A DNA stretch of 64,000 nucleotides from Lithobates sylvaticus. Its lineage: Eukaryota > Chordata > Amphibia > Anura > Ranidae. Positions 12,464 to 23,063 of the stretch are shown here, piece by piece (the first letter of the stretch is position 1; each line of letters starts with the position of its first letter). The DNA lies in contig CM053031.1 of NCBI GenBank assembly GCA_028564925.1, positions 92,744,273-92,808,272 of the forward strand, given 5' to 3'. The notes beneath the pieces are model-generated. The model had not been told where the DNA came from, did not search any database, and saw nothing but the letters and a program-made list of their open reading frames with translations. Position numbers and translations under genes: made by a program.

Positions 12464-14547
12464 AAGGGGATGTGTGTAACTGGCCAAATCATCACGTTTA
12501 TATAAAAGAAAATAACCCTAAACTAAGAAAACAAATGCAACCACCACATTTAAAGATTGGTAAGCTATAATATATAAAATGTATGTTTTTTACGGTTTAC
12601 AAACCCTTTTTTAACATACCCAAAACAAATATGGCCACTTATGGAGCACATACTAAAGCAATAAAACACGTACATTAATATACATATAAATAACGAAACA
12701 CAAACGCAGAAAATCAGTGCAAGCATGACATAAGAGTACCTAAAACTGGAACCAAAATTACTATGGAAAAGGTGATTGTAGCTTGATAGTGATATGATCA
12801 CTTGAAACCATATAAAATAAATTGGAGTATACAAAGTCTATAAAAGCAACATACTAATATGGAACGGACATAGAAACAGATGTGGATTGGAGTAATCAGA
12901 CAAACAGCAGCAGATCACAGAACATGTAACACCAACACCATAAAGGGAGAATGCATTTTACTATCATGCAATAGCCTAACCTAATTCCTAGATACCCGGA
13001 CACACCCACATTAGAAAGGCATTGGGGGGCACGCTGTACACACCTAACTGCATACGTCCCCAGCAGCTTGCCTGTTAACCATTAACGCATAGGGGTCTGT
13101 TTGGATCAGTGCAAACGAAACAGCAGAAAAAGTTGAGCAGTTTCCCCCGGCAACCAGTGACATTTCACTTTAAAATGAAACAGGTTATTCAATACGTTGC
13201 TGCCGGCAACAGCTCAAATTTTGCTCCAGTCTTCAAAAATAGGACCTATGCATATCATGCATTTCAATCAATCTATAACAAAGTACTATTTTTTTCATTA
13301 GGTTCCCTGTTACTGCTAGTATAAGACAAAAGCTAAATCAGTTTTTGTTTATATTACTTCCTTGTTACTGTTCAGTATGAAACAAAAGCAAAGTACTATT
13401 TTTTTAATATTAGGTTCCTTATTGCTACTCAGTACTCACTATAAAATAAAAGCAATCTGCCTTTGTCTATCTTCTATATCTCTTATGTTCACCTGTTCAC
13501 ATGAGTTAAAACTGTCTTACTACACTGAATCGCCCTGCATCTCTCTTTGCAAGCCTGGGTATCATATTGCCTCTATAATCCTGCATTATGACTTTAATTA
13601 TGTGTTGGGTTAGTAAGAACACATCACTTCATTACGCTTCCTTATCCAGCAGTGGTCCATATCACAGTGCTGCGCTATGCCCACCCCATCTGTATGACAA
13701 TGCCTCACACTGCAGCTCACTCTGTCACCCTGCTCACTATCTATCTTACTATATATTTCCAGCAAAGGCAGTGTAGTTCCTGGCAAAGCTTCACTTTCTT
13801 CTGTGTATCATTTTTTATCATTTATAATAAATATATATATATATAAGGTCTATAAACTGTTCCTAAAATATGTGCACCATCCATACCTAAGAATAATACT
13901 AAAATAAAATAACTAAAAGCTTCTAAGCTTTTCGCTGTATTAATAGGATATTTATATAATATTCCCAGATCCCCTCCTTGCATACCCCTGAGCTGAAGAA
14001 GAGATAGAAGGTAACTTGTCAGCTTCACACGTGCGTGCCAGTCATGTTCTTCAGCCAAGACTCCTGTGATGCTCTGCCAGGCAGAGGGTTCTCCTGGTCT
14101 CCTAGGACTGATGGGAATAGAGATGGTGAGGGGTCCAGCTGCTGAGATCGAAGGTAGCAGCTAGGACTGAAAAAGGGGAAATCCAATCCCCTGCAAACCC
14201 AGCCCAAATGAGAAGCAGTTCAAAATACTCTCCCACTCTTCCTCTCCAAACCTGCCCTCTTTCTTCCCTTCCAAACCTGCCCCCCTTTCCAAACTGCTCC
14301 CATCTGGCTCCTATCACTGGCTGATGTCACTACTTTATGTTTAACCCTCAAACCACTATGGAACGTATGCATCACAGTCATCATATCCCTGACTCTGTCA
14401 ACGAAGGCAAATCCAGGTGGTCTGTGCAGGATTCAGTCATCTTCTGTATAAAGAAGTGTGTATAAGCAGAATGGAAATAAACAGCAAAGACATGGAGCAA
14501 ATGCTGTCACAATCTCAATCAGAGGAGTGCAAATAAAGAACCAACTG
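12464..14547. other. Gap; one small tandem triplication inside
   Basis: No gene recognised. Apart from the triplication at 13289-13461 and a short AT run near 13828-13844, this is unremarkable DNA. Confidence 0.45.
13289..13461. repeat. Tandem repeat, about three diverged units of roughly 55-65 bp
   Basis: TTAGGTTCCCTGTTACTGCT, then TTACTTCCTTGTTACTGTTC, then TTAGGTTCCTTATTGCTACT recur, each followed by an AGTAT...AAAAGC(T/A)AA segment. Confidence 0.65.
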
Positions 14548-14550
14548 TTA

Positions 14551-14980
14551 GACCCCTTTCCCACTGGGGCTGCCCTGCGTTTGCGGTAAAGCGCCGCTCG
14601 TTTTAGCAGAGTTTTACCACTGTATAAGCGGTGCTTTTGCGCTGCTTTTGCGCTGCTTTTCGCCTGCTGGCAGGAACGCTTTTAATACCAAAAAAGGGGT
14701 TAAAAACTCCCGTATTGCGGCGCTTCGGAAACGTTTTTCAGGCGCTTCGGAAGCGCTGCCTATTCATTGCAATGGGCAGGGGCGTTTTGGGAGCGCTGTA
14801 TACAGCACTCCCAAACCGCCCCAAAGATGCTGCTTGCAGGACTTTTCCTAACGTCCCGCAAGTGCACCGCCCGGGTTTGAAAGCACCCATTGCAATGAAT
14901 GGGAGGCAGTTTTCAGGTGCATTACAGGCGCTATTTATAGTGCCAAAACGCCTGAAAACTGCCTCAGTGTGAAAGGGGTC
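14551..14980. mobile_element. Harbinger-like MITE
   Basis: Left end GACCCCTTTCCCACTGGGGC and right end CTCAGTGTGAAAGGGGTC are inverted, with TTA at 14548-14550 and 14981-14983. The interior is rich in GCGCTT, GCGCTG and GGCGTTTTG palindromic words. The open frame at 14631-14972 spans the repeat and is not a gene. Confidence 0.75.
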
Positions 14981-15086
14981 TTAGCGTTACTATGAGGTGG
15001 ACCGATGGCAAAAAAAAATATTATGCTGCAAAAAAATCCTGTACTTGACAGAAGAATAAGAAGAGAGTAGAGCTGGCAATACACTA

Positions 15087-15267
15087 TAGGGTTGGTTTAC
15101 TAAAACTGGAGAGAGCAAAATATGGTGCAGCTATGCATGGTGGCAGCGTCTAACGAGCTTGTTCAATTAAGTTTTGACAAAAAAAAAAAAAAAAAACTGG
15201 AAGCTGATTGGTTTCTATACAGAGCTGCACCAGATTTTGTATTCTCCAGTTTTAGTAAATCAACTCC
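15087..15267. mobile_element. Small MITE with 25-bp inverted ends
   Basis: GGTTTACTAAAACTGGAGA near the left end is inverted as TCTCCAGTTTTAGTAAATC near the right end. The centre has an A-rich run (15179-15196) and TGATTGGTTTCTAT. Target duplication is not clear. Confidence 0.65.
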
Positions 15268-16440
15268 TATGTGAATTTCGTCTCGTTCCTGATAAACCGG
15301 ACAAAATTTCCTTAGTGAGTGTCTCTGTCATCCCTCTCCTATCAGACATTTTTTTTTTCCAACGAAGGATGGGCAGAAAATTATCAGCTGAACAATGGCT
15401 AATTCCAATCAGTAACAGCTACTGTTTGGACAGCTGGTGCTGGTTCAAAAAAATATTAGCCACTGTGGCATATTCATCCATCTGCGCTGCAAGCTGAAGA
15501 AAAAATCGAACTGTGTACGACCAGTTTAGAAATGAGATGTGTCATTGATGTGTCTGTGTCATCTCCCTGATAAGATATAAGAGCATTGTCCTGCCTACAC
15601 CCATCTCCCAGCCTCCTTCTACTAGTCTACATTCTTTTTCACAGAGCAAGTGAGGAGAAACTATCTGGGAATCATCTTCCAGGATTTCAACTTGGCAAAC
15701 CTACAACTTATTTTCACTTTTTTTTTGCAGATGCTAAGAAGAAAGTTTTGCAAAAGATAATAAGATCAGTATCTGAACCTAAAGAAATTGTAGAAGATAG
15801 TCGTATTTGCTCAAAATAAACTTATCAGCATCCAGTAGATCTTTACTAAAGGTCTAATAATAATCCCAGTAGTATAAATGCTTAGTCTATGTCTGAGAAG
15901 AAGCTGTCAGTAGCCAAATGAACCCTACACATCTGGTTCTGCATTGCGTTGACTTGTGAGTCATTAGAAAACCGTGATATTTTTTGTGAATCTATTCTAA
16001 TGAGGTATTTAGGTGACCCTGGGAACATTGACACGTTCATGGGCACACCTGTCATTAGTCAAAATAAGAAGTTGAACTTCAGAAAAAAGGGGCAGAGAGT
16101 TTATTTAACTTGCTTTGCTGATGTCCACCCACATGGTATACCTCTGATAGTAGAAGGGTAGAGGTAAAAATTATCTGTTTATGACATCCAAACTTCTGTG
16201 TATGCTGAGAGCACCAGGAAAGCCAAGAACTGATAGAAAAAGTAAGCAAGAAGAGACCCAGTCATGTGGTGTCTCCTACCACAACATTCCCGATTAGGCC
16301 TCGTTCACAAGGGCTTCAACTTGAATAAAAGCAGTATGCAAAGTGCATGCCAAACCCTTAACAGGGCATGCAGCCTGACTGGCCAGAAAAGGGAGGGGCA
16401 GCAAGTGTGCGCTCGCTTCTTAGGCTGGACATACACAGTT
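15268..16440. other. Gap; holds one weak terminal-exon candidate
   Basis: No repeat family recognised. The only gene-like signal is the exon candidate at 15731-15819, listed separately. Confidence 0.4.
15731..15819 (+). other. Weak candidate 3'-terminal coding exon
   Basis: A strong splice-acceptor-like tract (pyrimidine-rich, ending TTTTTTTTTGCAG at 15730) is followed by an open stretch coding for about 29 residues, starting AKKKVLQKIIRSVSEPKEI, to a TAA at 15817-15819 that overlaps AATAAA (15816-15821). Residues are lysine- and charge-rich with no recognisable domain. I see no partner exon. Chance is a serious alternative because the stretch is short. Confidence 0.15.
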
Positions 16441-16744
16441 CTAATCTATAATCAAAATAAAGCACTACACCCCAGGTCGCTCCCTCCCTCTGGTCAACTA
16501 ACCAGAACCTCCTCCACATCCCCAAGACCCGTTATAAATTAAAAGGCGAACGAAGGTTCGCAGTCCAAGGACTGCAGCTATGGAATGCTCTACCCGTGGA
16601 CAACCACTCAGAAGAAAACTATCTGGCCTTCAGGAAGAATCTCAAGACCCATCTCTTCTGAAGACCCAGATGGACACTGGTGGCATAAGCGCCTTGAGGC
16701 GATTTAGCTCGCTAATGTAGCGCTATATAAGTTATTCATTCATT
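16441..16744 (+). mobile_element. 3' tail of a CR1/L2-like LINE (degraded)
   Basis: The open stretch ending at the stop 16659-16661 reads ...RFAVQGLQLWNALPV... and ...FRKNLKTHLF, the C-terminal signature of the jockey/L2-type reverse transcriptase polyprotein. A one-base frame change separates it from the upstream IKHYTP segment. It is followed by CCTTGAGGCGATTTAGCTCG and GTAGCGCTATATAAGTTATTCATTCATTCA, the LINE 3' end. The same family as 46252-46770. Confidence 0.75.
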
Positions 16745-16745
16745 C

Positions 16746-16992
16746 ACATGGAGCCGTGGCACGGCCCTGCCCCCACTCTCTCCTCATTGGCTCACTGGCT
16801 GTGATTGACAGCAGTGGGAACCAATGAGGAGAGGGAGTCCCGAGACAGCTGAGGCTCTTGTGCATATCATTGGATTGCTGGATTGAGAGGGAGCTCAAGT
16901 GAGTATTAGGGGGGCTGTGGGGGGAGCAGCACACAGAAGGTATTTTAAAATCCATGAAGGTAAAAAAACATAATCCTTTACAACCACTTTAA
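16746..16992. mobile_element. Truncated TTAA-type non-autonomous element
   Basis: The right end CCTTTACAACCACTTTAA matches ends of 23941-24416 and 47284-47748. The body has GTGATTGACAGCAGTGGGAACC and GTGAGTATTAGGGGGGCTG, as in 52796-53170. The left half is missing where it abuts the LINE tail. Confidence 0.6.
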
Positions 16993-17409
16993 GATGGCAG
17001 CTTAATTAGCTGTAAAAGGTTAGGAGGGTTTAGTTCTGTTTTATTGCCATATTTGCAGGAGCACAACCTACAGGGGTGGCACTTCGTGTGGAGGTGTAAG
17101 GATGCATGGTATTTCAAGCAATTGTGTATTTTTAATGTTGCCTTTTAAAATAAAAGACCTCTCTTTGTGTTACTTTCAACAAGATGATTTCCCTAATACT
17201 GTCAAATTAGAATTTTTTTTTTTTTTAAACAAATAGTAATTTTTAGTCATATGTATTTAAATATTGTGCTCAAGATGACACCAGCATGTTTGCTGTTTTG
17301 TTACATTCAATTCAAATTATGATCACAATTGCAACTGAAATTACAATTCTCGTCATCAAAATGTTCACCTGATGTATCTAATCACCTAAAAAGATTTATT
17401 TTCAACAAT
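16993..17409. other. Gap without a recognised gene
   Basis: AT-rich host DNA up to the LINE insertion site. It contains CCTAAAAAGATTTA at about 17385, which also occurs just beyond the other side of the LINE at about 23068. Confidence 0.45.
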
Positions 17410-17424
17410 GTTTATTGAAGTTTA
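17410..17424. repeat. Target-site duplication of the LINE, 3' side
   Basis: GTTTATTGAAGTTTA, identical to 23049-23063 on the other side. It marks target-primed insertion with a 15-bp staggered nick. Confidence 0.92.
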
Positions 17425-17594
17425 CTTTTCAATCAGTTTTTATTGAATTTCATAACATACAGTAAAGATGCAAATACACATTGTATGCCGTTAAGAGGAG
17501 AACGTTGCCACAATAATAGAACTTATCCAGGAACCTGTGTCCATACTCTAGAACCCAGAGGCAAAAGTGTATATCAATCTGTTAGATATGAGTG

Positions 17595-20417
17595 TTACAA
17601 AAAGTTAGTAATAGTCGACCATTGTTCCCATGATGCCCACTTGGATTTTTCCTTGGGTAATTTACCCTCACTGGATGCCATCATTAATTCATAACTATAA
17701 TGTAGGTTTACGGTATCTAAGAGGTGAGTGATAGAGGGAGTTGTATCTGACTTCCATAATCTGGTTATAGTTAACCTAGCTGCCAATAGGATATGTGTCG
17801 TCACATGACGAAATGAAAAGGGTATGTCTTCAATGGATAAATTCAGGATAGCTAGACCCGGAGACATTGGTATATCTATCTGGGATATATCTTTTAAGAG
17901 AAGAAAAACGGTTTTCCAGTATTCCTGTATGAGGGTACATTCCCAAAATATGTGGAATATGCTTCCTATGTTGGAATTACATCTCCAGCACTTATTAGAT
18001 AATGTGGGATAGAATGTTGCCAAGCGAGAAGGCGTCAAATACCATCTAAGGGACAATTTTTGTGTGAGTTCCCACAACGCAGAGCTTTTCGTGGATTTGT
18101 ATACACTTCGTGAAGCTTGTTCCCATTGTGATTCTGTATAAGTCGTTGCTAGATCATTTTCCCAGTGTGTATGTGGTGTGGATTTAGTAAATACACGCTT
18201 TTGGTTCAGGGTGTTGTATACAAGTGAAATACCCTTCTGTTTAGGAAATTCAAAGTGCAGGTATTTCCATATTACTGAAGAAACTGTATATAAGAGAGGT
18301 TTGATTTTGTTAAGGCATTTCAGAAGTTTGGAATATGCAATAAAGTCTGATTCAGGCAAGTGAAATTCATTTTGGAGGGTTGAAAAGGATTTTGGGTTTG
18401 AGTCATGAAATAGTTGATTTATGAATGAGATTTTTCGGTTAGACCAATGGGATGTAGATAATTCTGGTGAGATGTGGTTTAAGACTTCTATAGGTATCGG
18501 TATCTGTGTAGTAGTGGGTTCTTGATGGATAGTTTGGGTTAGAATTTTCCATGCTCTGACCGTGGCTATCATGGTAGGGGGAATCGCTTTTGGTATTTTA
18601 GCGTCTAATGGAGTGCTCAACAACCAATTTTTTAAACTAGGACGAAATAGTAAGGAAAGTTCTATATTGCACCAGTTTTTATTCGGATCTTGCTGAAACC
18701 ACTCAGTTGCTTGAGCTATGATCGCTGCAGTGTGATAATCTGTAAAATCTATTGAACCTGATCCTCCCGCTAATTTGTGTATCCTAAGTATAGAATGAGC
18801 GCATCTAGGTTTTGTACCGTGCCAAATACATCGGTTGAGTATCGTTTGAAGTGACTTAAAGTAATATTTAGGAATAGGAATAGGAATGGTCCTAAACAGG
18901 TATAAAATTTGAGGTAAATGCATCATCTTGAACGCCGCTAATCTGCCAGACCATGACAGTTCCATTTTAGCTAATTTCTGAGATTCAGTACGTAATTTAT
19001 CTAAGAGAGGCTTGAAGTTTGATGAAAAGAGGAGTTTAGTGGTTCTAGTGAGTTGAATACCTAGGTAAGAAATGCTGTGTTCAGACCATGTGAAGGGGTA
19101 TTGGGCTTGTAATAGTAATTTAGTGGTGGAATTCAATTTGAGATCTAGTATTTGTGATTTGGTGACATTTAGTTTGTAAAATGATATTCGTCCAAACCAA
19201 TCTAAAACGTCTCGGGCTGCTGCTAAGGAGGAGGTAGGATTTGATAATATTAAAATCACATCATCAGCAAAAAGACTAATCTTATGAGTAGTGTTGCCAA
19301 CAGTTATGCCTGAGATGTTCGAGTTCGTGCGTATGTGCTCAGCTAAAGGTTCTATAGTTAGATCAAAAATTAAGGGCGACAATGGGCAACCCTGACGGGT
19401 ACCGTTCGAAATTTGGAATGGATGAGATATCATATTAGCCGAAAAAACTTGAGCAGCTGGGCAAGTATATAGTGCCATGATAGCATTATAAATATTGTCT
19501 TTAAACCCAAATTTCATGAGAACTTTCTGTAGATAGGTCCAGTGCACCCGATCAAATGCCTTCTCTGCATCTAAAGAAAGAAGCAGAGAAGGTGTTCCAC
19601 TGGAATTTACGCAATGGATTAAATCAATCATGCGACGCGTCGCGTCGGATGCTTGCCTCCCTTTAATAAATCCTGTTTGGTCTTTGTGAATCAGGTCTGG
19701 CATAATCTTCATTAAGCGTCTAGCAATAGTTTTGGCGTATATTTTTAAATCAAGGTTAAGTAAGGAGATTGGCCGGAAGTTTTGTGGGGCAGTCGGATCT
19801 TTTTCAGGTTTTGGGAGAGTGATAATTAATGCGTTTAGCGATTCTACAGGGAATTTGGAAGAATATGCAGCTTGGTTAAGAAATTTCAGCAAGTGTGGAA
19901 TCAAATAGGTAGAGAATTGTTTGAAGTATTCCCCTGTAAGGCCATCCGGGCCTGGTGTTTTGTTACAATGCAGTGATGAGATGGTAGCTAGAAGTTCTGG
20001 TGCTGAAAAAGGAGCATTTAAATAAGACAATTGTGTTTCTGTCAGAGTCGGTAAATTTATCTTATGGAGAAAGTCATCAATTTCCTCTGGGGATGGTTGG
20101 TGGGTTGTAGGGTCATTCTTGAGATTATATAGGTCACTATAGTAATCGCTAAAAGCATTCGCAATGTCTTGTGGATTAGATAGCTTCACTTTCGAGTGTG
20201 GGTGGAATAAGAAGGGAATTTTAGATTTAACTCTAGCCCCTTTGATACGTTGTGCTAATCTTTTTCCTGCCTTATTGGATGTGGAATAAGAGATGGCTTT
20301 GAATTTGCGTTGCATATGTTCGTATGTATGGAGAAGAAGCAGCCTGAGTTCCTGTCTAAGCGACATTAATTGTGCTAGTGTAGTGGGACATGCAGATGAC
20401 TTATGGTCTGCCTCCAA
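17595..20417 (-). CDS. LINE ORF2 part 2: reverse transcriptase and C-terminal zinc motif
   Basis: About 940 residues open without a stop. The enzyme copies the element's RNA into DNA at the nicked target. Visible motifs: PGPDGL near residue 155; SLDAEKAFDRVHW near 281; RQGCPLSPLIF near 341; the catalytic FADD box at 383-386; a thumb-like region with YLGIQLTRTT near 451; and a CCHC motif (C810, C813, H822, C827) typical of L1-type ORF2. The listed start is only the beginning of the open stretch. The true frame continues upstream (residues KRTQQIDSLTSQIAHLEAD) toward the endonuclease, with a net one-base shift at an A12 run (20459-20470). The C terminus looks complete. Confidence 0.93.
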   Translation of the reverse strand: MEADHKSSACPTTLAQLMSLRQELRLLLLHTYEHMQRKFKAISYSTSNKAGKRLAQRIKGARVKSKIPFLFHPHSKVKLSNPQDIANAFSDYYSDLYNLKNDPTTHQPSPEEIDDFLHKINLPTLTETQLSYLNAPFSAPELLATISSLHCNKTPGPDGLTGEYFKQFSTYLIPHLLKFLNQAAYSSKFPVESLNALIITLPKPEKDPTAPQNFRPISLLNLDLKIYAKTIARRLMKIMPDLIHKDQTGFIKGRQASDATRRMIDLIHCVNSSGTPSLLLSLDAEKAFDRVHWTYLQKVLMKFGFKDNIYNAIMALYTCPAAQVFSANMISHPFQISNGTRQGCPLSPLIFDLTIEPLAEHIRTNSNISGITVGNTTHKISLFADDVILILSNPTSSLAAARDVLDWFGRISFYKLNVTKSQILDLKLNSTTKLLLQAQYPFTWSEHSISYLGIQLTRTTKLLFSSNFKPLLDKLRTESQKLAKMELSWSGRLAAFKMMHLPQILYLFRTIPIPIPKYYFKSLQTILNRCIWHGTKPRCAHSILRIHKLAGGSGSIDFTDYHTAAIIAQATEWFQQDPNKNWCNIELSLLFRPSLKNWLLSTPLDAKIPKAIPPTMIATVRAWKILTQTIHQEPTTTQIPIPIEVLNHISPELSTSHWSNRKISFINQLFHDSNPKSFSTLQNEFHLPESDFIAYSKLLKCLNKIKPLLYTVSSVIWKYLHFEFPKQKGISLVYNTLNQKRVFTKSTPHTHWENDLATTYTESQWEQASRSVYKSTKSSALWELTQKLSLRWYLTPSRLATFYPTLSNKCWRCNSNIGSIFHIFWECTLIQEYWKTVFLLLKDISQIDIPMSPGLAILNLSIEDIPFSFRHVTTHILLAARLTITRLWKSDTTPSITHLLDTVNLHYSYELMMASSEGKLPKEKSKWASWEQWSTITNFL

Positions 20418-20443
20418 ATGAGCAATTTGGGAAGTAAGGGAGT

Positions 20444-21367
20444 CTATTTGTTGTGTTCTTTTTTTTTTTTGTGAATGGAGCCCAGTTTTATAAGAACACC
20501 TCTCATTACCGCTTTATGCGTGTTCCACACCACGGCAGGATCCCCCACTGAATCAGCGTTTAATTCAAAATATTCTTTCAAATGAGTGGCAATTTCTTTG
20601 GAGTATGTAGCATGTTGTAATATGAAATTATTGGCTCTCCAGAGAAAAGAGTTCCGTTGAGGAGACGTATCATCAATAATTATCGAAATTGGGTTGTGGT
20701 CTGACCATGTCATGGTGTGGATAACAGAGGTAGTCACCTTTTGTAATAACAATTTATAAACAACAAACATGTCAATTCTGGAATACGACTTGTGTTGCGG
20801 GGAGAAATAAGTATAATCCCTCTCTGATCCATGGTGGCATCTCCAGACATCGTAAAGATCAGACGATGTCAGGATTTGCCCCAGGGGAGAGGGTCTTCTC
20901 TTATCCGCTGAAGTAGTGTCCATATAAATATCTGCAACCATATTAAAGTCTCCGCATACAAGGAGATATCCTTGTTGTAACTCTTTAATTTTGGTCAAAG
21001 TCTTTTTGACAAAATTTGCCTGTCTAGAATTGGGAGCATACAAGTTGAGTAAGGTATATTTAGTTCCATTAATCATACAGATTAAAATAAGAAAACGACC
21101 ATTGGGGTCACCTATTTCTTTTATGAGGTGGAAGTCAGTGTCTTTCTTGATCGCTACAAGCACTCCTCTCTTCTTGGAAGAGAAATTAGAATAGAAAATA
21201 TGGGGAAATTTGTTACTGCGACATAAAGTGGCTGAAAGTGGGGTCAAGTGTGTCTCTTGGACACAGAAGATATCACTATCAAGCTTTTCAGCAGTATGCC
21301 ACAAAGATTGTCTCTTTGCTGGGTGGTTGAGACCCTTGGCGTTCAAGGATACTATCGTGAATGGCAT
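20444..21367 (-). CDS. LINE ORF2 part 1: APE-type endonuclease
   Basis: About 307 residues from a plausible ATG start (MPFTIVSLNAKGLN). The enzyme nicks target DNA to prime reverse transcription. Catalytic motifs are all present: N9 in SLNAKGL, E38 in VQETHL, GDFNM at 139-143, YSRID at 195-199 and SDH at 222-224. The open frame ends in KKKKEHNK, right after an A12 homopolymer (20459-20470). A one-base change of that run would put it in frame with the reverse transcriptase, so this may be either a real defect or a homopolymer sequencing error. Confidence 0.93.
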   Translation of the reverse strand: MPFTIVSLNAKGLNHPAKRQSLWHTAEKLDSDIFCVQETHLTPLSATLCRSNKFPHIFYSNFSSKKRGVLVAIKKDTDFHLIKEIGDPNGRFLILICMINGTKYTLLNLYAPNSRQANFVKKTLTKIKELQQGYLLVCGDFNMVADIYMDTTSADKRRPSPLGQILTSSDLYDVWRCHHGSERDYTYFSPQHKSYSRIDMFVVYKLLLQKVTTSVIHTMTWSDHNPISIIIDDTSPQRNSFLWRANNFILQHATYSKEIATHLKEYFELNADSVGDPAVVWNTHKAVMRGVLIKLGSIHKKKKEHNK

Positions 21368-21718
21368 ATTTCCTGTTGTGGCTAAGTGATGGATCGTGGG
21401 AGACTATAACACTTACAGTTTGCAGATATTTCTTGGTGTATACAGTAAATTCAGTTCCTTTCGGCTTATCAGGATACCTGGGTTCCGTAACTAGATGTAT
21501 TTCTATAAAACTTGGAATGAAATTACAATTATATATAACAGCTATTTAAAAATATAGCAAAAGATATGAAAACAGGATGCGGCAGATTTGTGTCAAGCAC
21601 AAAAAAAAAAGCAAAGAGTCAGCTTTTACTGCTGCAGTGTGGAACAGTTAATACCAAAGGCAAGTGAGATCAAACAAAATTCCTGGAGGGGACGCTATAA
21701 ACGTAGTTAGCGGACCGC

Positions 21719-22903
21719 TCAGGAGCCAGATACTTCCATAGGTTGATGATTCCGGGATCTTTGATTGTAGTGATATGTTGAAGGACGTTTTGGAAGAAGC
21801 GAAGTTTCATCTTTGTGGTATTCCGGGATTATTCCCCATTCTTTCAAAAGTTTCAAACCCTTGTGTAGGTCATTTATTATATGAGTGGATCCGTTTTTGG
21901 AGACAATTAGTGTGGCCGGGTAGCGCCATTTGTATAGAATCTTATGGTTTTGCATTCCTTTAGTTATGGGGTTCAAATCTCTACGTAGTTGAAGCGTATA
22001 TCTTGATAAATCAGGAAATATTTGAACACCCTCAAACGGACGTGGTAGAGGGCCTTTCAATCTGGCTTCTGACATCATTTTTTCTTTAATATGGAAAAAA
22101 TGGATCCTCATAAGTATATCTCTAGGCACTGATGCAGCCAGGTGTGAAGGTTTTGCAATTCTGTGTATTCTGTCAATTATAATGTCACGTGGCGTAACTT
22201 CAGGTAGAATAGTGCGTATAAGTTCTTTGGCGTATTTGGGTAATTCTGGAGTTGTTATATTTTCGGGGACCCCCCTTAACTTGACATTGTTTCGTCTAGA
22301 GCGGTCTTCCAAATTTGCTAATTTGCCCCTTATCCACTCTTGTTCATCTTTTACCTCATCAATAGAATCAATGATGTCATTGACTGTGGAGGAGCATTCC
22401 ATCATACCTTTCTCAATAGTGGATACTCTGTTATCTATTAGACTGACATCTGTAGTGAGTTTAGTAAATAGAGTGGATAAATCAGTCACAAGAGAGGAAT
22501 GCAGTGATATTAACATCTCTTTCAGTGTAGTGTCAATAACAGGCTGACCGCAGGTTGGGAAGGATGCCATTGAGGAATGTAAGGCCTGGTTAGATTGTAG
22601 TGGAATAAAAGCCTGGGGCTCAATTTCTGAGTGAGGTGGCCGCTGTGCTAGAGCATCCATTCTCATTTTTGCCTTAGCTGGGCTGTTCATTAAGGGATCC
22701 CCCTCTGTGTCATTGTCATGGGAGCTAGACATCTCTCTGTTTGGTGAGTCACCAGAAATGTTATTAGGGATTTCTGTATGTTTAGTCTGAGGCGCTGCTA
22801 TGCCTTCAGCTCCATTTTGATTCTGACTGACCAGCGCTTCAGGAGGGTACAGGAGTGTGGTGAGCTTTTGGGGCTTGTGGTCCCCAGTTCTCTTACGGGA
22901 CAT
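21719..22903 (-). CDS. LINE ORF1: L1-type RNA-binding protein
   Basis: 394 residues, uninterrupted, starting MSRKRTGDHK. The order is a low-complexity, serine-rich N terminus (1-110), a coiled-coil-prone stretch (about 125-200), the RRM-type domain opening with RRNNVKLRGVPE (203-214), then a C-terminal domain with KILYKWRYPATLIV. This matches L1 ORF1p (Transposase_22 family), which trimerises and coats the element RNA. It lies 351 bp upstream of ORF2 in the same direction. Confidence 0.9.
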   Translation of the reverse strand: MSRKRTGDHKPQKLTTLLYPPEALVSQNQNGAEGIAAPQTKHTEIPNNISGDSPNREMSSSHDNDTEGDPLMNSPAKAKMRMDALAQRPPHSEIEPQAFIPLQSNQALHSSMASFPTCGQPVIDTTLKEMLISLHSSLVTDLSTLFTKLTTDVSLIDNRVSTIEKGMMECSSTVNDIIDSIDEVKDEQEWIRGKLANLEDRSRRNNVKLRGVPENITTPELPKYAKELIRTILPEVTPRDIIIDRIHRIAKPSHLAASVPRDILMRIHFFHIKEKMMSEARLKGPLPRPFEGVQIFPDLSRYTLQLRRDLNPITKGMQNHKILYKWRYPATLIVSKNGSTHIINDLHKGLKLLKEWGIIPEYHKDETSLLPKRPSTYHYNQRSRNHQPMEVSGS

Positions 22904-23048
22904 TGTTGTGGGTCACTACCGGACTAATGTGGGGACGTTTTTGTACAAAAATACCGGCTCCAGCGGTCCCTAATCGTTCCGGTTCGTCTCCCTCACAGCA
23001 GAGCTCAGCACTAAGCGTCCATCTCTCTTGCCGGCTGGCCACGCCCCC
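22904..23048 (-). promoter_or_regulatory. 5' leader of the LINE
   Basis: The 145 bp between the 5' end (GGGGGCGTGGCC) and ORF1. It is GC-rich relative to its surroundings and is the expected place for an internal promoter. No specific factor site is claimed. Confidence 0.5.
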
Positions 23049-23063
23049 GTTTATTGAAGTTTA
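23049..23063. repeat. Target-site duplication of the LINE, 5' side
   Basis: GTTTATTGAAGTTTA, an exact copy of 17410-17424. Its presence right next to the GGGGGCGTGGCC end shows that the LINE is not 5'-truncated. Confidence 0.92.

Larger units (their letters stand above)
17425..23048 (-). mobile_element. Nearly complete L1/Tx1-superclade LINE
   Basis: A 5.6-kb non-LTR retrotransposon on the minus strand. It starts at CGGGGGCGTGGCCAGCC (complement of 23032-23048) with a short 5' leader of about 145 bp, then ORF1 (22903-21719), a 351-bp spacer, ORF2 endonuclease (21367-20444) and reverse transcriptase (20417-17595), and a 170-bp 3' UTR. The 3' end carries AATAAAAACTGATTGAAAAG, a polyadenylation-like signal close to the terminus. 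A perfect 15-bp target duplication, GTTTATTGAAGTTTA, lies at 17410-17424 and 23049-23063. Only one frame defect is apparent, so the insertion is young. Placement in L1/Tx1 rests on the ORF1 RNA-binding motif, the APE endonuclease and the C-terminal CCHC motif. Confidence 0.95.

Noticed and set aside
17824-22547. Plus-strand frames across the LINE
   Set aside because: Antisense shadows of ORF1 and ORF2.
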